This document shows, one piece after another, positions 36,117 through 45,329 of a stretch of 64,000 nucleotides of DNA (position 1 is its first letter; each line of letters opens with the position of its first letter). The DNA is from Arthrobacter sp. zg-Y820. Its GTDB lineage: Bacteria > Actinomycetota > Actinomycetes > Actinomycetales > Micrococcaceae. Under the pieces are notes generated by a model, which had not been told where the DNA came from, did no database searches, and saw only the letters and a list, made by a program, of their open reading frames with translations. Where the stretch lies: NCBI RefSeq assembly GCF_030142155.1, contig NZ_CP126247.1, positions 3,668,962 through 3,732,961 on the forward strand. The letters run 5' to 3'. A program made the translations under genes and the position numbers.

Positions 36117-36172
36117 CGAGATGGCAGAAGGTGCGCTTCCCAGTGCCGGGAAGGGCATCTTCTGCCATCTCG
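36117..36172. terminator. Long imperfect hairpin between convergent ino1 and fhs
   Basis: Arms 36117-36141 and 36148-36172 pair over ~25 bases with two or three mismatches (CGAGATGGCAGAAG ... CTTCTGCCATCTCG). It sits between converging genes and could stop transcription from both sides. T-runs are lacking, and the arm length is unusual for a plain terminator. Confidence 0.6.
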
Positions 36173-36190
36173 GCACGGGCCGGGCGCCGC

Positions 36191-37876
36191 TTAGAACAAA
36201 CCCTGCGGCGTGCCGTCAGCGGCCACGTCCATGCGCAGCGCCGCGGGGGACTTCGGCAGCCCGGGCATGGTCATCACGGCCCCGGTGAGCGCGACCACGA
36301 AGCCGGCGCCGGTCTTGAGGATCAGGTCCCGCACGTGCACGGTGAAACCGGTGGGCGCGCCAAGCAGGGCCGCGTTGTCGGAGAACGAGTACTGCGTCTT
36401 GGCCATGCACACCGGCAGCGAATCCCATCCCCCGGCCCGGATCTCCTCCAGCCGGCGCCGCGCCGAAACTGAGAATTCGACGTCGTCGGCCCCGTAAATC
36501 TCCCGGGCCACCGTGCGGATCTTCTCCTCCACCGGCAGCTCCAGCGGATACAGGTGCCGGAAAGACGCCGGCTCCGCCAGCGCCGCCCGGACACGCACCG
36601 CCAGGGCGTCGCCGCCGGTCCCGCCGCCGCCCTGCGCCCAGACGTCTGCCGCGGCAACCGGCACGCCCTCGGCTGCGCACCAGCGCAGCAGCCACTCGAG
36701 CTCCTCCGGCGTGTCGGTGCTGAACGTATTGATGGCCACCACCGGATTCAGGCCAAACTTCCGGATGTTTCCGATGTGGCGAAGCAGGTTGGGGGTTCCG
36801 GCCTCAAGCGCGGCCCGGTCCGCGCGGTCCAGTTCGCTCCGGGGCACGCCACCCTGCATCTTGAGCGCCCGGATCGTGGCCACCAGAACGACGGCGTCCG
36901 GTGCCACGTCCGCGGCCCGCGCCGTGATGTCCATGTACTTTTCGGCGCCCAGGTCCGCTCCGAATCCGGCTTCCGTGACCACCACGTCAGCGACGGTGCG
37001 CGCCAGTTCGGTGGCGATCACCGAGTTGCAGCCGTGCGCAATGTTCGCGAACGGCCCGCCGTGGACCAATGCCGGGGTGCCGGCAAGGGTCTGCACCAGG
37101 TTCGGTTTGACCGCGTCCTTCAGCAGCAGCGTCAGGGCTCCCTCCGCGCCGAGGTCCCGCACGGTCACCGGCCGCCGGTCGTAGGTGTAGCCCACGGTGA
37201 TCCGCGCCAGCCGGGCCTTGAGGTCAGCCAGGTCCCGGGCGAGGCAGAACACGGCCATGATTTCGGAGGCGACGGTGATGTCGAAGCCGTCCTGGCGCGG
37301 CGTGCCCTGGACCGGTCCGCCCAGTCCGATCACGATGTCGCGCAGCGAGCGGTCATTCATGTCCATGACGCGGCGGAACGTGATGCGCCGCGGATCGATG
37401 CCCAGGGTATTGCCCTGGTAAATGGAGTTGTCCAGCAGCGCGGCGAGGGCGTTGTTGGCCGTGGTGATGGCATGGAAGTCCCCGGTGAAGTGCAGGTTGA
37501 TGTCCTCCATCGGCGCCACCTGGGAGTAGCCGCCGCCGGTGGCGCCGCCCTTCATGCCCAGGACCGGTCCCAGCGAGGGCTCCCGCAGGGCGATGACAGT
37601 GCTGACTCCCGCCTTGGCCAGGGCATCCCCGAGCCCCACGGTGACGGTGGACTTTCCCTCACCGGCCGGGGTGGGGCTCATGGCGGTAACCAGCACCACC
37701 TTGCCGCGGGTGCCGCGCGGAGGCACCCGCAGCGGGTCGATCTTGGCCTTGTAGCGCCCGTACAGTTCAAGGGCGTCTTCAGGAATGCCGGCGGCGGCGG
37801 CAACCTCCGTGACGGGTTTCAGCACCGCCCGGCGGGAGATTTCCAAATCACTGGACATGTCAGCGGCAGTGCGCAT
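36191..37876 (-). CDS. fhs: Formate--tetrahydrofolate ligase
   Basis: 561 residues from ATG 37876 (GGAAGGAA seven bases upstream); the family is ~555-560, so the extra 76 upstream residues of the open frame are rejected. P-loop [16 protein letters not shown] and conserved [19 protein letters not shown] and [16 protein letters not shown]. It makes 10-formyl-THF from formate, THF and ATP for purine and fMet synthesis. Monocistronic by layout, between convergent ino1 and mshA. Confidence 0.96.
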   Translation of the reverse strand: MRTAADMSSDLEISRRAVLKPVTEVAAAAGIPEDALELYGRYKAKIDPLRVPPRGTRGKVVLVTAMSPTPAGEGKSTVTVGLGDALAKAGVSTVIALREPSLGPVLGMKGGATGGGYSQVAPMEDINLHFTGDFHAITTANNALAALLDNSIYQGNTLGIDPRRITFRRVMDMNDRSLRDIVIGLGGPVQGTPRQDGFDITVASEIMAVFCLARDLADLKARLARITVGYTYDRRPVTVRDLGAEGALTLLLKDAVKPNLVQTLAGTPALVHGGPFANIAHGCNSVIATELARTVADVVVTEAGFGADLGAEKYMDITARAADVAPDAVVLVATIRALKMQGGVPRSELDRADRAALEAGTPNLLRHIGNIRKFGLNPVVAINTFSTDTPEELEWLLRWCAAEGVPVAAADVWAQGGGGTGGDALAVRVRAALAEPASFRHLYPLELPVEEKIRTVAREIYGADDVEFSVSARRRLEEIRAGGWDSLPVCMAKTQYSFSDNAALLGAPTGFTVHVRDLILKTGAGFVVALTGAVMTMPGLPKSPAALRMDVAADGTPQGLF

Positions 37877-37935
37877 CGACGCGTTCCTTCCGTTCCCGAC
37901 GCCGGTGGCCACCGGCGGTGGTACGGACCAAGCTA

Positions 37936-39189
37936 TCAGCGGACGGACTGCGCCGAGAACTGTTCCGCGGCCTGCAGATAACTCTCGGCCGTAAGCGACG
38001 CAGTGCGCTTCCAGCCGAAGGCCGACGCATGCACGGCGGCGCCGTAGCCCAGCGCCCGGCGCAGCCCGGCGTCGTCGTGCAGCCGCTCCAGCTCGGCTGA
38101 CCACCGGCCGCTGTCATGCCCGTCCACCAGCAGGCCGGTGCGGCCGTGTCCGACGGCCTTGGGCAGCCCGCCGACATTGGCCGCCAGCACGGGCGTTCCG
38201 CAGGCCTGGGCTTCCAGGGCAACCAGCCCGAAGGACTCGCTGAAGGAGGGGACGGCGACGACGTCGGCGGCACGGAACCAGTCAGCCAGCGCAGCTGCGC
38301 CCACGGGCGGATGCAGGGAGACGTGGGCGTGCAGCCCCAGCGAGTCGATCAGCGGTTGCAGGTCCAGCACCTCGGAACCGCTCCCGGCGCCGAGGATGCT
38401 GATCTGCAGCGGGATGTCGGGACGGCGGGCATGCAGTTCCGCGGCGGCACGCACCAGTACCTGGGGGCCCTTCATGCGCTGGATGCGGCCGGCAAAGACA
38501 ACGTGGAACACCTCCCGGGGAACGCCCAGGCGGGCACGGGCGGCGTGGGAGTTCCGGCTGGAGAAGATCTGCAGGTCCACGCCGGGAGCCACCACGTCCA
38601 CCTCCAGCGGGTCGGCTCCGTACAGCGCTTCCAGCTCGGCGGCTTCGGTGCTCGTATTGGCGATCAGCCGGGTGGCGCCGTCGACGATGTCCTGCTCCCC
38701 GTCAATCCGGACCTGGGGCTCGGGCTTCTCCCCGGCCTGGAGGCGCAGGTTCTTCACCCGCGCCATGGTGTGCATGGTGTGCACCAGCGGCAGGTCCCAC
38801 GCCCTGGCGACGGCCAGCCCGGCCGTGCCGGACACCCAATAGTGCGAGTGGATGACGTCGAACCGGCGGCCCGCCGGGAAGGGATGGATGTCGCTGACGC
38901 CCAGTGCCAGGGCGTCGGCCAGTCCGGGCAGTGCTTCCTTCGCGATTTTGCGGCGCGGTCCTGCAGTGATGTGGCGGACAGTGACGCCGGGAACGAGTTC
39001 CACGGCTGGCTGCTGACGCGGGTCCGAGGAACGGGTGAAAATATCCACTTCGACGCCGGATCTGGCCAGTTCCACTGCGACCGAGCGGACGTAGACGTTC
39101 ATTCCGCCGGCATCGCCGGAACCTGGCTGCTCCAGGGGTGACGTATGCAACGAGAGCATGGCCACACGCTTTACCTGAAGCAACAGCAC
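37936..39189 (-). CDS. mshA: D-inositol-3-phosphate glycosyltransferase (mycothiol synthesis)
   Basis: Up to 417 residues. GT4 GT-B fold with [35 protein letters not shown], and the C-terminal [17 protein letters not shown], characteristic of MshA. It joins N-acetylglucosamine from UDP-GlcNAc to 1L-inositol 1-phosphate, the first mycothiol step. Start uncertain: GTG 39189 sits against the AAGGGA site, whereas TTG 39183 has better spacing. It lies downstream of a small gene on the same strand. Confidence 0.93.
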   Translation of the reverse strand: MLLLQVKRVAMLSLHTSPLEQPGSGDAGGMNVYVRSVAVELARSGVEVDIFTRSSDPRQQPAVELVPGVTVRHITAGPRRKIAKEALPGLADALALGVSDIHPFPAGRRFDVIHSHYWVSGTAGLAVARAWDLPLVHTMHTMARVKNLRLQAGEKPEPQVRIDGEQDIVDGATRLIANTSTEAAELEALYGADPLEVDVVAPGVDLQIFSSRNSHAARARLGVPREVFHVVFAGRIQRMKGPQVLVRAAAELHARRPDIPLQISILGAGSGSEVLDLQPLIDSLGLHAHVSLHPPVGAAALADWFRAADVVAVPSFSESFGLVALEAQACGTPVLAANVGGLPKAVGHGRTGLLVDGHDSGRWSAELERLHDDAGLRRALGYGAAVHASAFGWKRTASLTAESYLQAAEQFSAQSVR

Positions 39190-39318
39190 TCCCTTCTTGG
39201 CCGGCCGCAGTGCTAATCCCCTAATGACTTTATAACGCCGAGGGGCGGAGCATGGTTTCCGGGACGGTTGCCCTTGTCACTTCTGCTGCGGCGCGTCAAA
39301 GCCGGAACCCCATCCGGC

Positions 39319-39350
39319 GGGGAGTCCACGCGGTACAGCGCGGACTCCCC
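39319..39350 (-). terminator. Hairpin after the small gene upstream of mshA
   Basis: GGGGAGTCC and GGACTCCCC form a nine-base perfect stem with a 14-base loop that itself can pair (GCG/CGC). It lies 26 bases past the stop of the small gene and upstream of mshA. No T-run follows on the minus strand; termination is likely but not certain. Confidence 0.55.
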
Positions 39351-39375
39351 GGGATTTGTTCCCGGTGGGCAGTTC

Positions 39376-39669
39376 CTACTTGGCGGAACAGATGACGTGA
39401 GCCAGCAAATGGCGCTCCGGTCCGTTCCAGCACGCATCAAGCCGCGCCTGGTGGACTGCTTCGGACCGTGCGAAGGAAGCGCGAACGCGGGCAATCAGGG
39501 TTAACGCCCTCCGCCAGGCAGGAGCGGGCGCCGCCCCCGGTGTCGGAACGCCCGACGGCGGTCGGTCCGGCGGCAGGGCCGGCGCTGACGGAGGGGGGAT
39601 GGTTTCCGGGTGCTCCGGGTTTTCCCGGGGGTCGCTGGAGAGGGACGAGGGCAGGTTGAAAGAACGCAC
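39376..39669 (-). CDS. Small hypothetical protein upstream of mshA
   Basis: 97 residues from GTG 39669, which has GGAG six bases upstream. The first ~50 residues are Pro/Ser/Ala-rich and disordered; residues ~55-97 are a compact helical part (WRRALTLIARVRASFARSEAV) ending HLLAHVICSAK with two cysteines in all. Third codon positions are strongly G/C, as in real genes here, and a hairpin follows the stop. Family not recognised. Confidence 0.55.
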   Translation of the reverse strand: MRSFNLPSSLSSDPRENPEHPETIPPPSAPALPPDRPPSGVPTPGAAPAPAWRRALTLIARVRASFARSEAVHQARLDACWNGPERHLLAHVICSAK

Positions 39670-40423
39670 AATAAACTCCGAAAGAATGGCACACCTGTTT
39701 TTGGGTGCGCGAAAGGTACGTGGGAGAAAAAGGAAAGAAATCCCTCAAGGCAGGGAGAAGAAAAGGCGGTTAAAAAGGCAGGGTATTCAGAAGGCAGGCT
39801 GCCGCAGCAAACAACAGTGCGGTCGAATTACCGGCAGGTTATTAGCCGATAAAACAATGCCGAGCCAGGGAGGAGTGCCGCAGGGCGTGCCGGGAACGGA
39901 GCTCCGCGACCGAAGAAAGGAACAGTGCCAAGAGGGAACCCTCCCGGGAGGAACCATGTCGCCGCTGGGCCGGTGGCCACCGGAGGACGGAGGCAACCGC
40001 AGGGAGGTGTCCATCCCAGGACACTGCCCACCCGAGGACGCTGCCCCTCAGGGGCAGGTCGTTCCCGGAACAGAGCCGCCGGGCGGCCGGTGCGAGGCTA
40101 CCCGCGGCCCCCAAGGCCAAACGGGTAGCGTGAACGCCGTCCGGTTCCGCCCTGCCGGCCTGTTCCGCCGGCCATCCGCCGTCCGGTGGGCCGGAGAGCC
40201 GGCCACGCAGTCGAAGGGGTGGACGTGCGGGCCTGCGGGCAGGCATCCGTCGTGGCAGTGAGGAATACATGGATGGTCATTACCCCACCTCCCTTTCATG
40301 AGTGCGTGGATTGCCGGAATGGCTGGTGCGGCCCGCTTATCAGAAAGCTGGCCGCAGGAAAAACATACAACAGGTTTCAGTTCCGTGCCAAGCATTTCCT
40401 GAAACTTTTTCATTTCTTTGCTG
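39670..40423. other. Gene-free region upstream of the small gene
   Basis: About 750 bases without a convincing gene. The part at 39700-39860 is unusually purine-rich on the plus strand and lower in GC. The part at 39900-40260 has many short GC-rich inverted repeats. The end near 40360-40410 holds an interrupted stem (GTTTCAG / CTGAAAC, minus strand) followed by a T-rich stretch, probably the terminator of the histidine phosphatase gene. Several open frames cross the region, but none has coding-like third positions throughout or a good ribosome site. Confidence 0.5.
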
Positions 40424-41080
40424 CTAATAGTTCCAGCGCACTATTGCGGGCGTGTGTTTGTCCCAGCCCAGCAGGCAGACGGCAGCGGTTCCGAGCACGA
40501 AATGCCGGCCGTGGTCTGCCGGAAGCCCCAACCAGCGGGCGGCGAGAATCCGCAGGAAGTGGCCGTGCGCCACAAGGAGGACCTTCTCCACCGGGGTTGC
40601 TCCCGGATCCCGGTCCATCGGTGTGCCGCAGCCGGCCTGCACGAGGGAGACGATGCGGTCGGCGCGCTCCGCCACCTGGTCCAGGGTCTCCCCCTGGGGA
40701 ACGCCGTCGTTCCAGATGAGGTAGCCGGGGTTCTCGGCCCGCACCTGCGTGCTCTTGCGGCCCTCGTTGGCTCCGTAGTCCCACTCGTGCGCATGGGGCA
40801 GGATCCGCGGCTCGGGGTATCCCACCAGCTCCGCGGTGCGCCGGGCGCGGATCAGCGGGGAGGACAGCACCAGGTCAAAGTCGACCTGCCCGATCTTCTC
40901 CTTCGCGGCGACCGCCTGGGCCTCCCCGGCCGCGGTCAGCGGAATGTCCGTCAGGCCGGTGTAGTTTCCCTCGCGGGACCACTCCGTCTCGCCGTGGCGC
41001 AGCAGCCACAGCCGCGGCAGCCGCGTTCCCGCCGGCGTCGTATCCGGAACCGCCGGACCGAAGTCCTCAGCGTCGCTCAT
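40424..41080 (-). CDS. Histidine phosphatase family protein (phosphoglycerate mutase-like)
   Basis: 218 residues. LWLLRHGETEWSREGNYTGLTDIPL carries the catalytic RHGE motif, and the second His appears in VLLVAHGHFLRILAARWLGL. The Glu in EWDYGANEGR is the likely proton donor. Related enzymes act on small phosphoesters; substrate unknown. The ATG overlaps the cca stop by four bases (41077-41080), so it is translated with cca. Confidence 0.9.
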   Translation of the reverse strand: MSDAEDFGPAVPDTTPAGTRLPRLWLLRHGETEWSREGNYTGLTDIPLTAAGEAQAVAAKEKIGQVDFDLVLSSPLIRARRTAELVGYPEPRILPHAHEWDYGANEGRKSTQVRAENPGYLIWNDGVPQGETLDQVAERADRIVSLVQAGCGTPMDRDPGATPVEKVLLVAHGHFLRILAARWLGLPADHGRHFVLGTAAVCLLGWDKHTPAIVRWNY

Positions 41081-42606
41081 TTACTTCCTTCCACTGTTGC
41101 CGACGGGTTTGTGCCCGCCTCTGTTTTGTCACCGGCGCCGGCCTCCGGGGCCGCCGCCGGCGGGCCGGGGACGTCCCGGCTTTCGGGCTGCTCGGCCCAC
41201 CACCCGCGGAGCAGGGCGGCCGCTTCAGCCTCGCCGGAAGGCCCGTTTTCCATGCGCTCTTCGAGCAGGAACCGGTAGGCGCGGCCAACCACGGGGCCCG
41301 GGCGGATGCCCAGCAGCGCCATGATTGCCTCTCCGTCCAGATCCGGACGAATGGCCGCGAGCTCCTCCTGCTCGGCCAGCGCGGCGATCCGGAGCTCAAG
41401 GTCGTCGTAGGCGAAAGCCAGCCGTTCGGCCTTCCGCCGGTTGCGGGTGGTGACATCCGAGCGGGTGAGCCGGTGCAGCCGCTGCAGCAGCGGGCCGGCG
41501 TCGTTGACGTAACGGCGGACGGCGGAGTCCGTCCAGCCGGCATCACCGTAGCCGTAGAAGCGCATGTGCAGCTCCACCAGCCGCGACACCGCCTTGATGG
41601 TGTCGTTGTCGAAACGCAGCGCCTTCATCCGCTTCGCGGTCAGCTTCGACCCGACGGCGTCATGGTGCAGGAAGCTGACGGAACCATTGGGCTCGAAGCG
41701 GCGGGTGGCGGGCTTTCCGACGTCGTGCATCAGGGCCGCGAACCGCAGGACGAAGTCCGGGGCGGGAACATCGCCGTCGGCGCCGGTCTCATGCCCGCAG
41801 GCCTGGCGCAGCACCGTCAGCGAATGCTGGTAGACGTCCTTGTGCCGGTGATGCTCGTCGATTTCCAGTTTCAGGGCGGAGACCTCCGGCAGCACATGCT
41901 CGGCCAGTCCGCTTTCCACGAGCAGGTCGATGCCGGTCCACGGCGCCTTGCCGTTGATCAGTTTCACGAGCTCATCGCGGACACGCTCGGCGGAAATAAT
42001 CGTGATCCGGCCGGCCATGTCCTTCATCGCCTCAAACACATCCGGGGCCACATCCACTTCCAGCTGGGACGCGAACCGGGCGGCGCGCATCATCCGCAGC
42101 GGATCGTCGGAGAACGACGTCGACGGGGCGCCCGGGGTGCGGACGAGGCCGGCCTGCAGGTCCTGCGCTCCCCCGAACGGATCCACCAACTCCATGGAGG
42201 GCAGCCGCAGCGCCATCGCATTCATGGTGAAATCACGGCGGAACAGATCATCCTCAAGCTTGTCGCCGAAGGCCACGGCCGGCTTCCGCGACTCCGGGTC
42301 ATAGGCATCGGCCCGGTAAGTGGTGATTTCGATCTGGAACCCGGCCTTGCGCAAACCGATGGTGCCGAACGCCCGGCCGATCTCCCAATACGTGTCGCAC
42401 CAGCGGCGGATGACGTTGATGATGTCATCCGGGCGGGCGTTGGTGGTGAAGTCCAGGTCCGGAGACACCCGCCCCAGGAAAAGATCACGCACGGGACCGC
42501 CGACGAGGGAAAGCTCGTAGCCGGCGTTCTCGAACAGCGTTCCGAGCTCACCGACAACGGAGGGCAGGGGAGTCTTCAGGGCCGAACTATCAAAAAGGTG
42601 CACCAT
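41077..42606 (-). CDS. cca: CCA tRNA nucleotidyltransferase
   Basis: 509 residues. Head domain SLVGGPVRDLFLGRVSPDLDFTTNA has the Gly-Gly and Asp-x-Asp metal motif; RRDFTMNAMAL follows, then the RNA-binding neck and an HD domain (LMHDVGKPATR) in the C-terminal half. It adds or repairs the 3' CCA of tRNAs. This is the usual actinobacterial origin-region gene, found near murJ and trxAB. It is divergent from the NUDIX gene. Confidence 0.95.
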   Translation of the reverse strand: MVHLFDSSALKTPLPSVVGELGTLFENAGYELSLVGGPVRDLFLGRVSPDLDFTTNARPDDIINVIRRWCDTYWEIGRAFGTIGLRKAGFQIEITTYRADAYDPESRKPAVAFGDKLEDDLFRRDFTMNAMALRLPSMELVDPFGGAQDLQAGLVRTPGAPSTSFSDDPLRMMRAARFASQLEVDVAPDVFEAMKDMAGRITIISAERVRDELVKLINGKAPWTGIDLLVESGLAEHVLPEVSALKLEIDEHHRHKDVYQHSLTVLRQACGHETGADGDVPAPDFVLRFAALMHDVGKPATRRFEPNGSVSFLHHDAVGSKLTAKRMKALRFDNDTIKAVSRLVELHMRFYGYGDAGWTDSAVRRYVNDAGPLLQRLHRLTRSDVTTRNRRKAERLAFAYDDLELRIAALAEQEELAAIRPDLDGEAIMALLGIRPGPVVGRAYRFLLEERMENGPSGEAEAAALLRGWWAEQPESRDVPGPPAAAPEAGAGDKTEAGTNPSATVEGSK

Positions 42607-42750
42607 AGTGCTTTAAGCGTGCCAGATAAAAGGTCCGAAGACGCACAGCGGGGTCCCTTCGGTGCCCGGACACGCCGAGCGTTCCCGCGTCCTCCCCGGG
42701 CCTCCCCCGGACAGTCATCATCCCCGGACAAAGATCGTTAGAGTGGTCCT

Positions 42751-43281
42751 ATGGCCCATCCTGTACCGAGCGCACCCAAGCGAACCCCATTGACGGCGTC
42801 AATGGGCGGGGTCGGTGCGCATCCGGTGCATGCCTCACTGCCCACGGTGGAAGAGGTCTCGGCCGGCGGAATTGTGGTTGACTCCTCATCCTCGGAGCTG
42901 CCGGTGGCGATCATTGCCCGGCTGAACCGCGGCGGACGGCTGGAATGGTGCCTGCCCAAAGGCCATCCCGAGAATGATGAAGACAGCCGCGAAGCAGCCA
43001 TCCGGGAGATCGCCGAGGAGACCGGAATCGACGGGCGCATCCTGACCGCCCTGGGCAGCATCGACTATTGGTTTACGGTCAGCGGCCACCGGGTGCACAA
43101 GACGGTCCACCACTTCCTGCTGGCCGCCACCGGCGGAAACCTCACGATCGAGAACGATCCGGACCACGAGGCCGTGGACGTTGCCTGGGTTCCCCTGGCC
43201 GAGCTCGGCAAACGGCTCTCCTTTCCCAACGAGCGGCGCATCGCCGACCTCGCCCGGGAAATCCTCCCCCGCTACCTCTGA
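42751..43281 (+). CDS. NUDIX hydrolase
   Basis: 176 residues. Nudix box [23 protein letters not shown] lies near residues 70-92, fitting GX5EX7REUXEEXGU. A basic/Pro-rich N terminus precedes it. It hydrolyses nucleoside diphosphates linked to another group; substrate unknown. TAGAGT lies six bases before the ATG and no ribosome site is seen, so the transcript is probably leaderless. It is followed by murJ after 117 bases, an order usual in actinobacteria. Confidence 0.9.
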   Translation: MAHPVPSAPKRTPLTASMGGVGAHPVHASLPTVEEVSAGGIVVDSSSSELPVAIIARLNRGGRLEWCLPKGHPENDEDSREAAIREIAEETGIDGRILTALGSIDYWFTVSGHRVHKTVHHFLLAATGGNLTIENDPDHEAVDVAWVPLAELGKRLSFPNERRIADLAREILPRYL

Positions 43282-43398
43282 GCGCCCGGCGAGCGGGTGC
43301 ACCCGCTTCGCCCGCCACGCCCGGCCCGCCTCAGACCTTCAGGCGCTGCCCCCCCCGGTTTAAGCCCTGCCCGGTCGAGGTGAGAGCATAGGGACACC

Positions 43399-45060
43399 AT
43401 GGCCGAAAAGAATATTGCTCCCAGCACGGCGCGCTCCAGCGCGGTAATGGCAGCTGGAACCCTGTTATCCCGCGTCCTTGGCCTTGTCCGGACCGCACTC
43501 CTGGCCGTGGCAATTGGCAATGCCGGCTTGGTGTCTGACATTTTCAGCAACGCCAACGTGCTGCCCAACTTCATCTATCTGCTGCTGGCCGGCGGCGTGT
43601 TCAACGCCGTCCTGGTCCCGCAGATCATCAAGGCCAGCAAACGGCCGGACCGCGGCCGGGAGTATGTCTCCTCGATCATGACCCTGAGCCTGGTCGGGCT
43701 GGGCATCCTGACCGTGGCCGCCACCGTCGCGGCACCGTGGATCCTGCCCGTGGTCACCCGGCTGGACGAGTCCCAGCTCCCCCTGGCCACCACGTTTGCC
43801 TACTGGCTGTTTCCGCAGATCTTCTTCTACGGCGCCTACGCCATCATTGGCCAGACGCTCAACGCCAACGGTCGGTTCGGTGCCTACATGTGGGCTCCGG
43901 TGGTCAACAACCTGGTGGCCATTGCCGGCGTGGTCCTGTTCATCACGCTGATGGGAACCGAGGAAGCCAACCAGTTCTCGCCCGAGAACTGGACGTCGTC
44001 CGCCACCTTGATCCTGGCCGGCAGCACGACGCTGGGCATTGTCGCGCAGGCAGCCGTGCTGCTTATTCCGCTGAAGAAGCTGGGGCTGGGCCTGCGTCCC
44101 ACCTTCCGGCTGCGCGGCATCGGCCTGCGGCAGACCGGCAAGGTCGCCAAGTGGACCATCATCACCATGGTGGTGGGCAACGGCGCCTACCTGATTTACA
44201 ACAACGTTGCCACGATCGCCACGGCCGCGCGTCCTGCCTATGCAGCCATGAATCCGCCGCAGATCATTGCCGGCCAGGTGAACCTGGAAACTGCTTCCAT
44301 GTTCTACATGATTCCGCACTCGGTGATCACGCTTTCCCTGGCCACGGTGCTGTTCAACCAGATGTCCCATGCCTTCACCGAAGGCAACCTGGCCCAGGTC
44401 CGCGACACCATCGCCACCGGGCTGCGGACCATTGGAGTGGCCACCGTCTTCTGCTCTGCTGTGCTGGTGGTGCTCGCAGGCCCCATCAGCATGTGGCTCA
44501 GCGGCGGGTCCACTGCCTCGGCCGCCGTCCAGGGACAGGTGCTGGTGCTGCTCTCCGTCAGCGCGCCGTTCCTGAGCGCCACCTTCCTCATGAACCGCGC
44601 TTTCTACGCCGATGAAGACAGCAAAACGCCCATGGTCATGCAGATCATGCTCTCCGTCTTCGGCGTTCTGCTTGCCTTCGGCGCCTCCGTCCTGCCCCCC
44701 AACCGGGTCATCTTCGGCCTGGCCATTGCCTATTCTCTGGGGAACATTGCCGGCGTGCTGGTCAGCCACATTTTCCTCACCCGCAAACTGGGACACTACG
44801 GCGCCGGGGAGGTCTTCGACGTGCATGTCCGCCTGACCGTTGCGGCTCTGGGCTGTGCGGCACTCGGATCCGCGGCACTCGGCATGCTGGGCGGCTACTC
44901 GGCGGACGGCTTCGCCTGGCAGTCGCTGACCGGCTCCCTGGTCACCCTGCTGATCTGCGGCTCACTCATGGCCGTGTCCTACTACTTCATGCTGCGCGCC
45001 CTGAAGGTCAGGGAACTGGATGCTTTCCTCGGCCCCATCCTCGCAAAGGTCCGGCGGTAG
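43399..45060 (+). CDS. murJ: Lipid II flippase MurJ
   Basis: 553 residues, fourteen membrane segments (MOP superfamily). Starts with a basic turn ARSSAVMAAGTLLSRVLGLVRTALLAVAIG, the MurJ opening with its conserved Arg in helix 1. It carries lipid II to the outer face for peptidoglycan synthesis. In mycobacteria MurJ carries a fused pseudokinase; here the C terminus ends after helix 14 and a pseudokinase-like protein is coded by the next gene, 269 bases on. Confidence 0.95.
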   Translation: MAEKNIAPSTARSSAVMAAGTLLSRVLGLVRTALLAVAIGNAGLVSDIFSNANVLPNFIYLLLAGGVFNAVLVPQIIKASKRPDRGREYVSSIMTLSLVGLGILTVAATVAAPWILPVVTRLDESQLPLATTFAYWLFPQIFFYGAYAIIGQTLNANGRFGAYMWAPVVNNLVAIAGVVLFITLMGTEEANQFSPENWTSSATLILAGSTTLGIVAQAAVLLIPLKKLGLGLRPTFRLRGIGLRQTGKVAKWTIITMVVGNGAYLIYNNVATIATAARPAYAAMNPPQIIAGQVNLETASMFYMIPHSVITLSLATVLFNQMSHAFTEGNLAQVRDTIATGLRTIGVATVFCSAVLVVLAGPISMWLSGGSTASAAVQGQVLVLLSVSAPFLSATFLMNRAFYADEDSKTPMVMQIMLSVFGVLLAFGASVLPPNRVIFGLAIAYSLGNIAGVLVSHIFLTRKLGHYGAGEVFDVHVRLTVAALGCAALGSAALGMLGGYSADGFAWQSLTGSLVTLLICGSLMAVSYYFMLRALKVRELDAFLGPILAKVRR

Positions 45061-45265
45061 GCGCCCGCTCCAAGCGGTGCAGGTCCCGGCACCCGCAGGG
45101 CGCGGCTTTCGCTTGACAGACAGGCGGGCGCCAACTCCGGGTTTGCCAATCCGCGCAGGTAGCATGGGGGAAGAAGCATGCTTTGGAGTCTCTTCGTTAC
45201 CAGGCAGTGTTGAACCAGCAGTAGTCAAACAAGCGGCAGGCCAGTTCACAGCACTCTGATTATTT

Positions 45266-45299
45266 GCACTACCTTGAATATTTCGCATTACCTTGAATG
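45266..45299 (+). repeat. 15-bp direct repeat upstream of the pseudokinase-like gene
   Basis: GCACTACCTTGAATA (45266-45280) and GCATTACCTTGAATG (45285-45299) agree at 13 of 15 positions and are 19 bases apart, nearly two helical turns. They lie just before the GGGAGG ribosome site of the next gene and could be a regulator's operator or overlap its promoter. Confidence 0.55.
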
Positions 45300-45329
45300 C
45301 AGTAATTGCCGTTTCCATGGGAGGAACAC

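Noticed and set aside
39599..40261. 220-codon plus-strand frame
   Set aside because: Highly basic then Gly/Pro-rich sequence without family likeness; third-position bias favours the minus-strand small gene over part of it.
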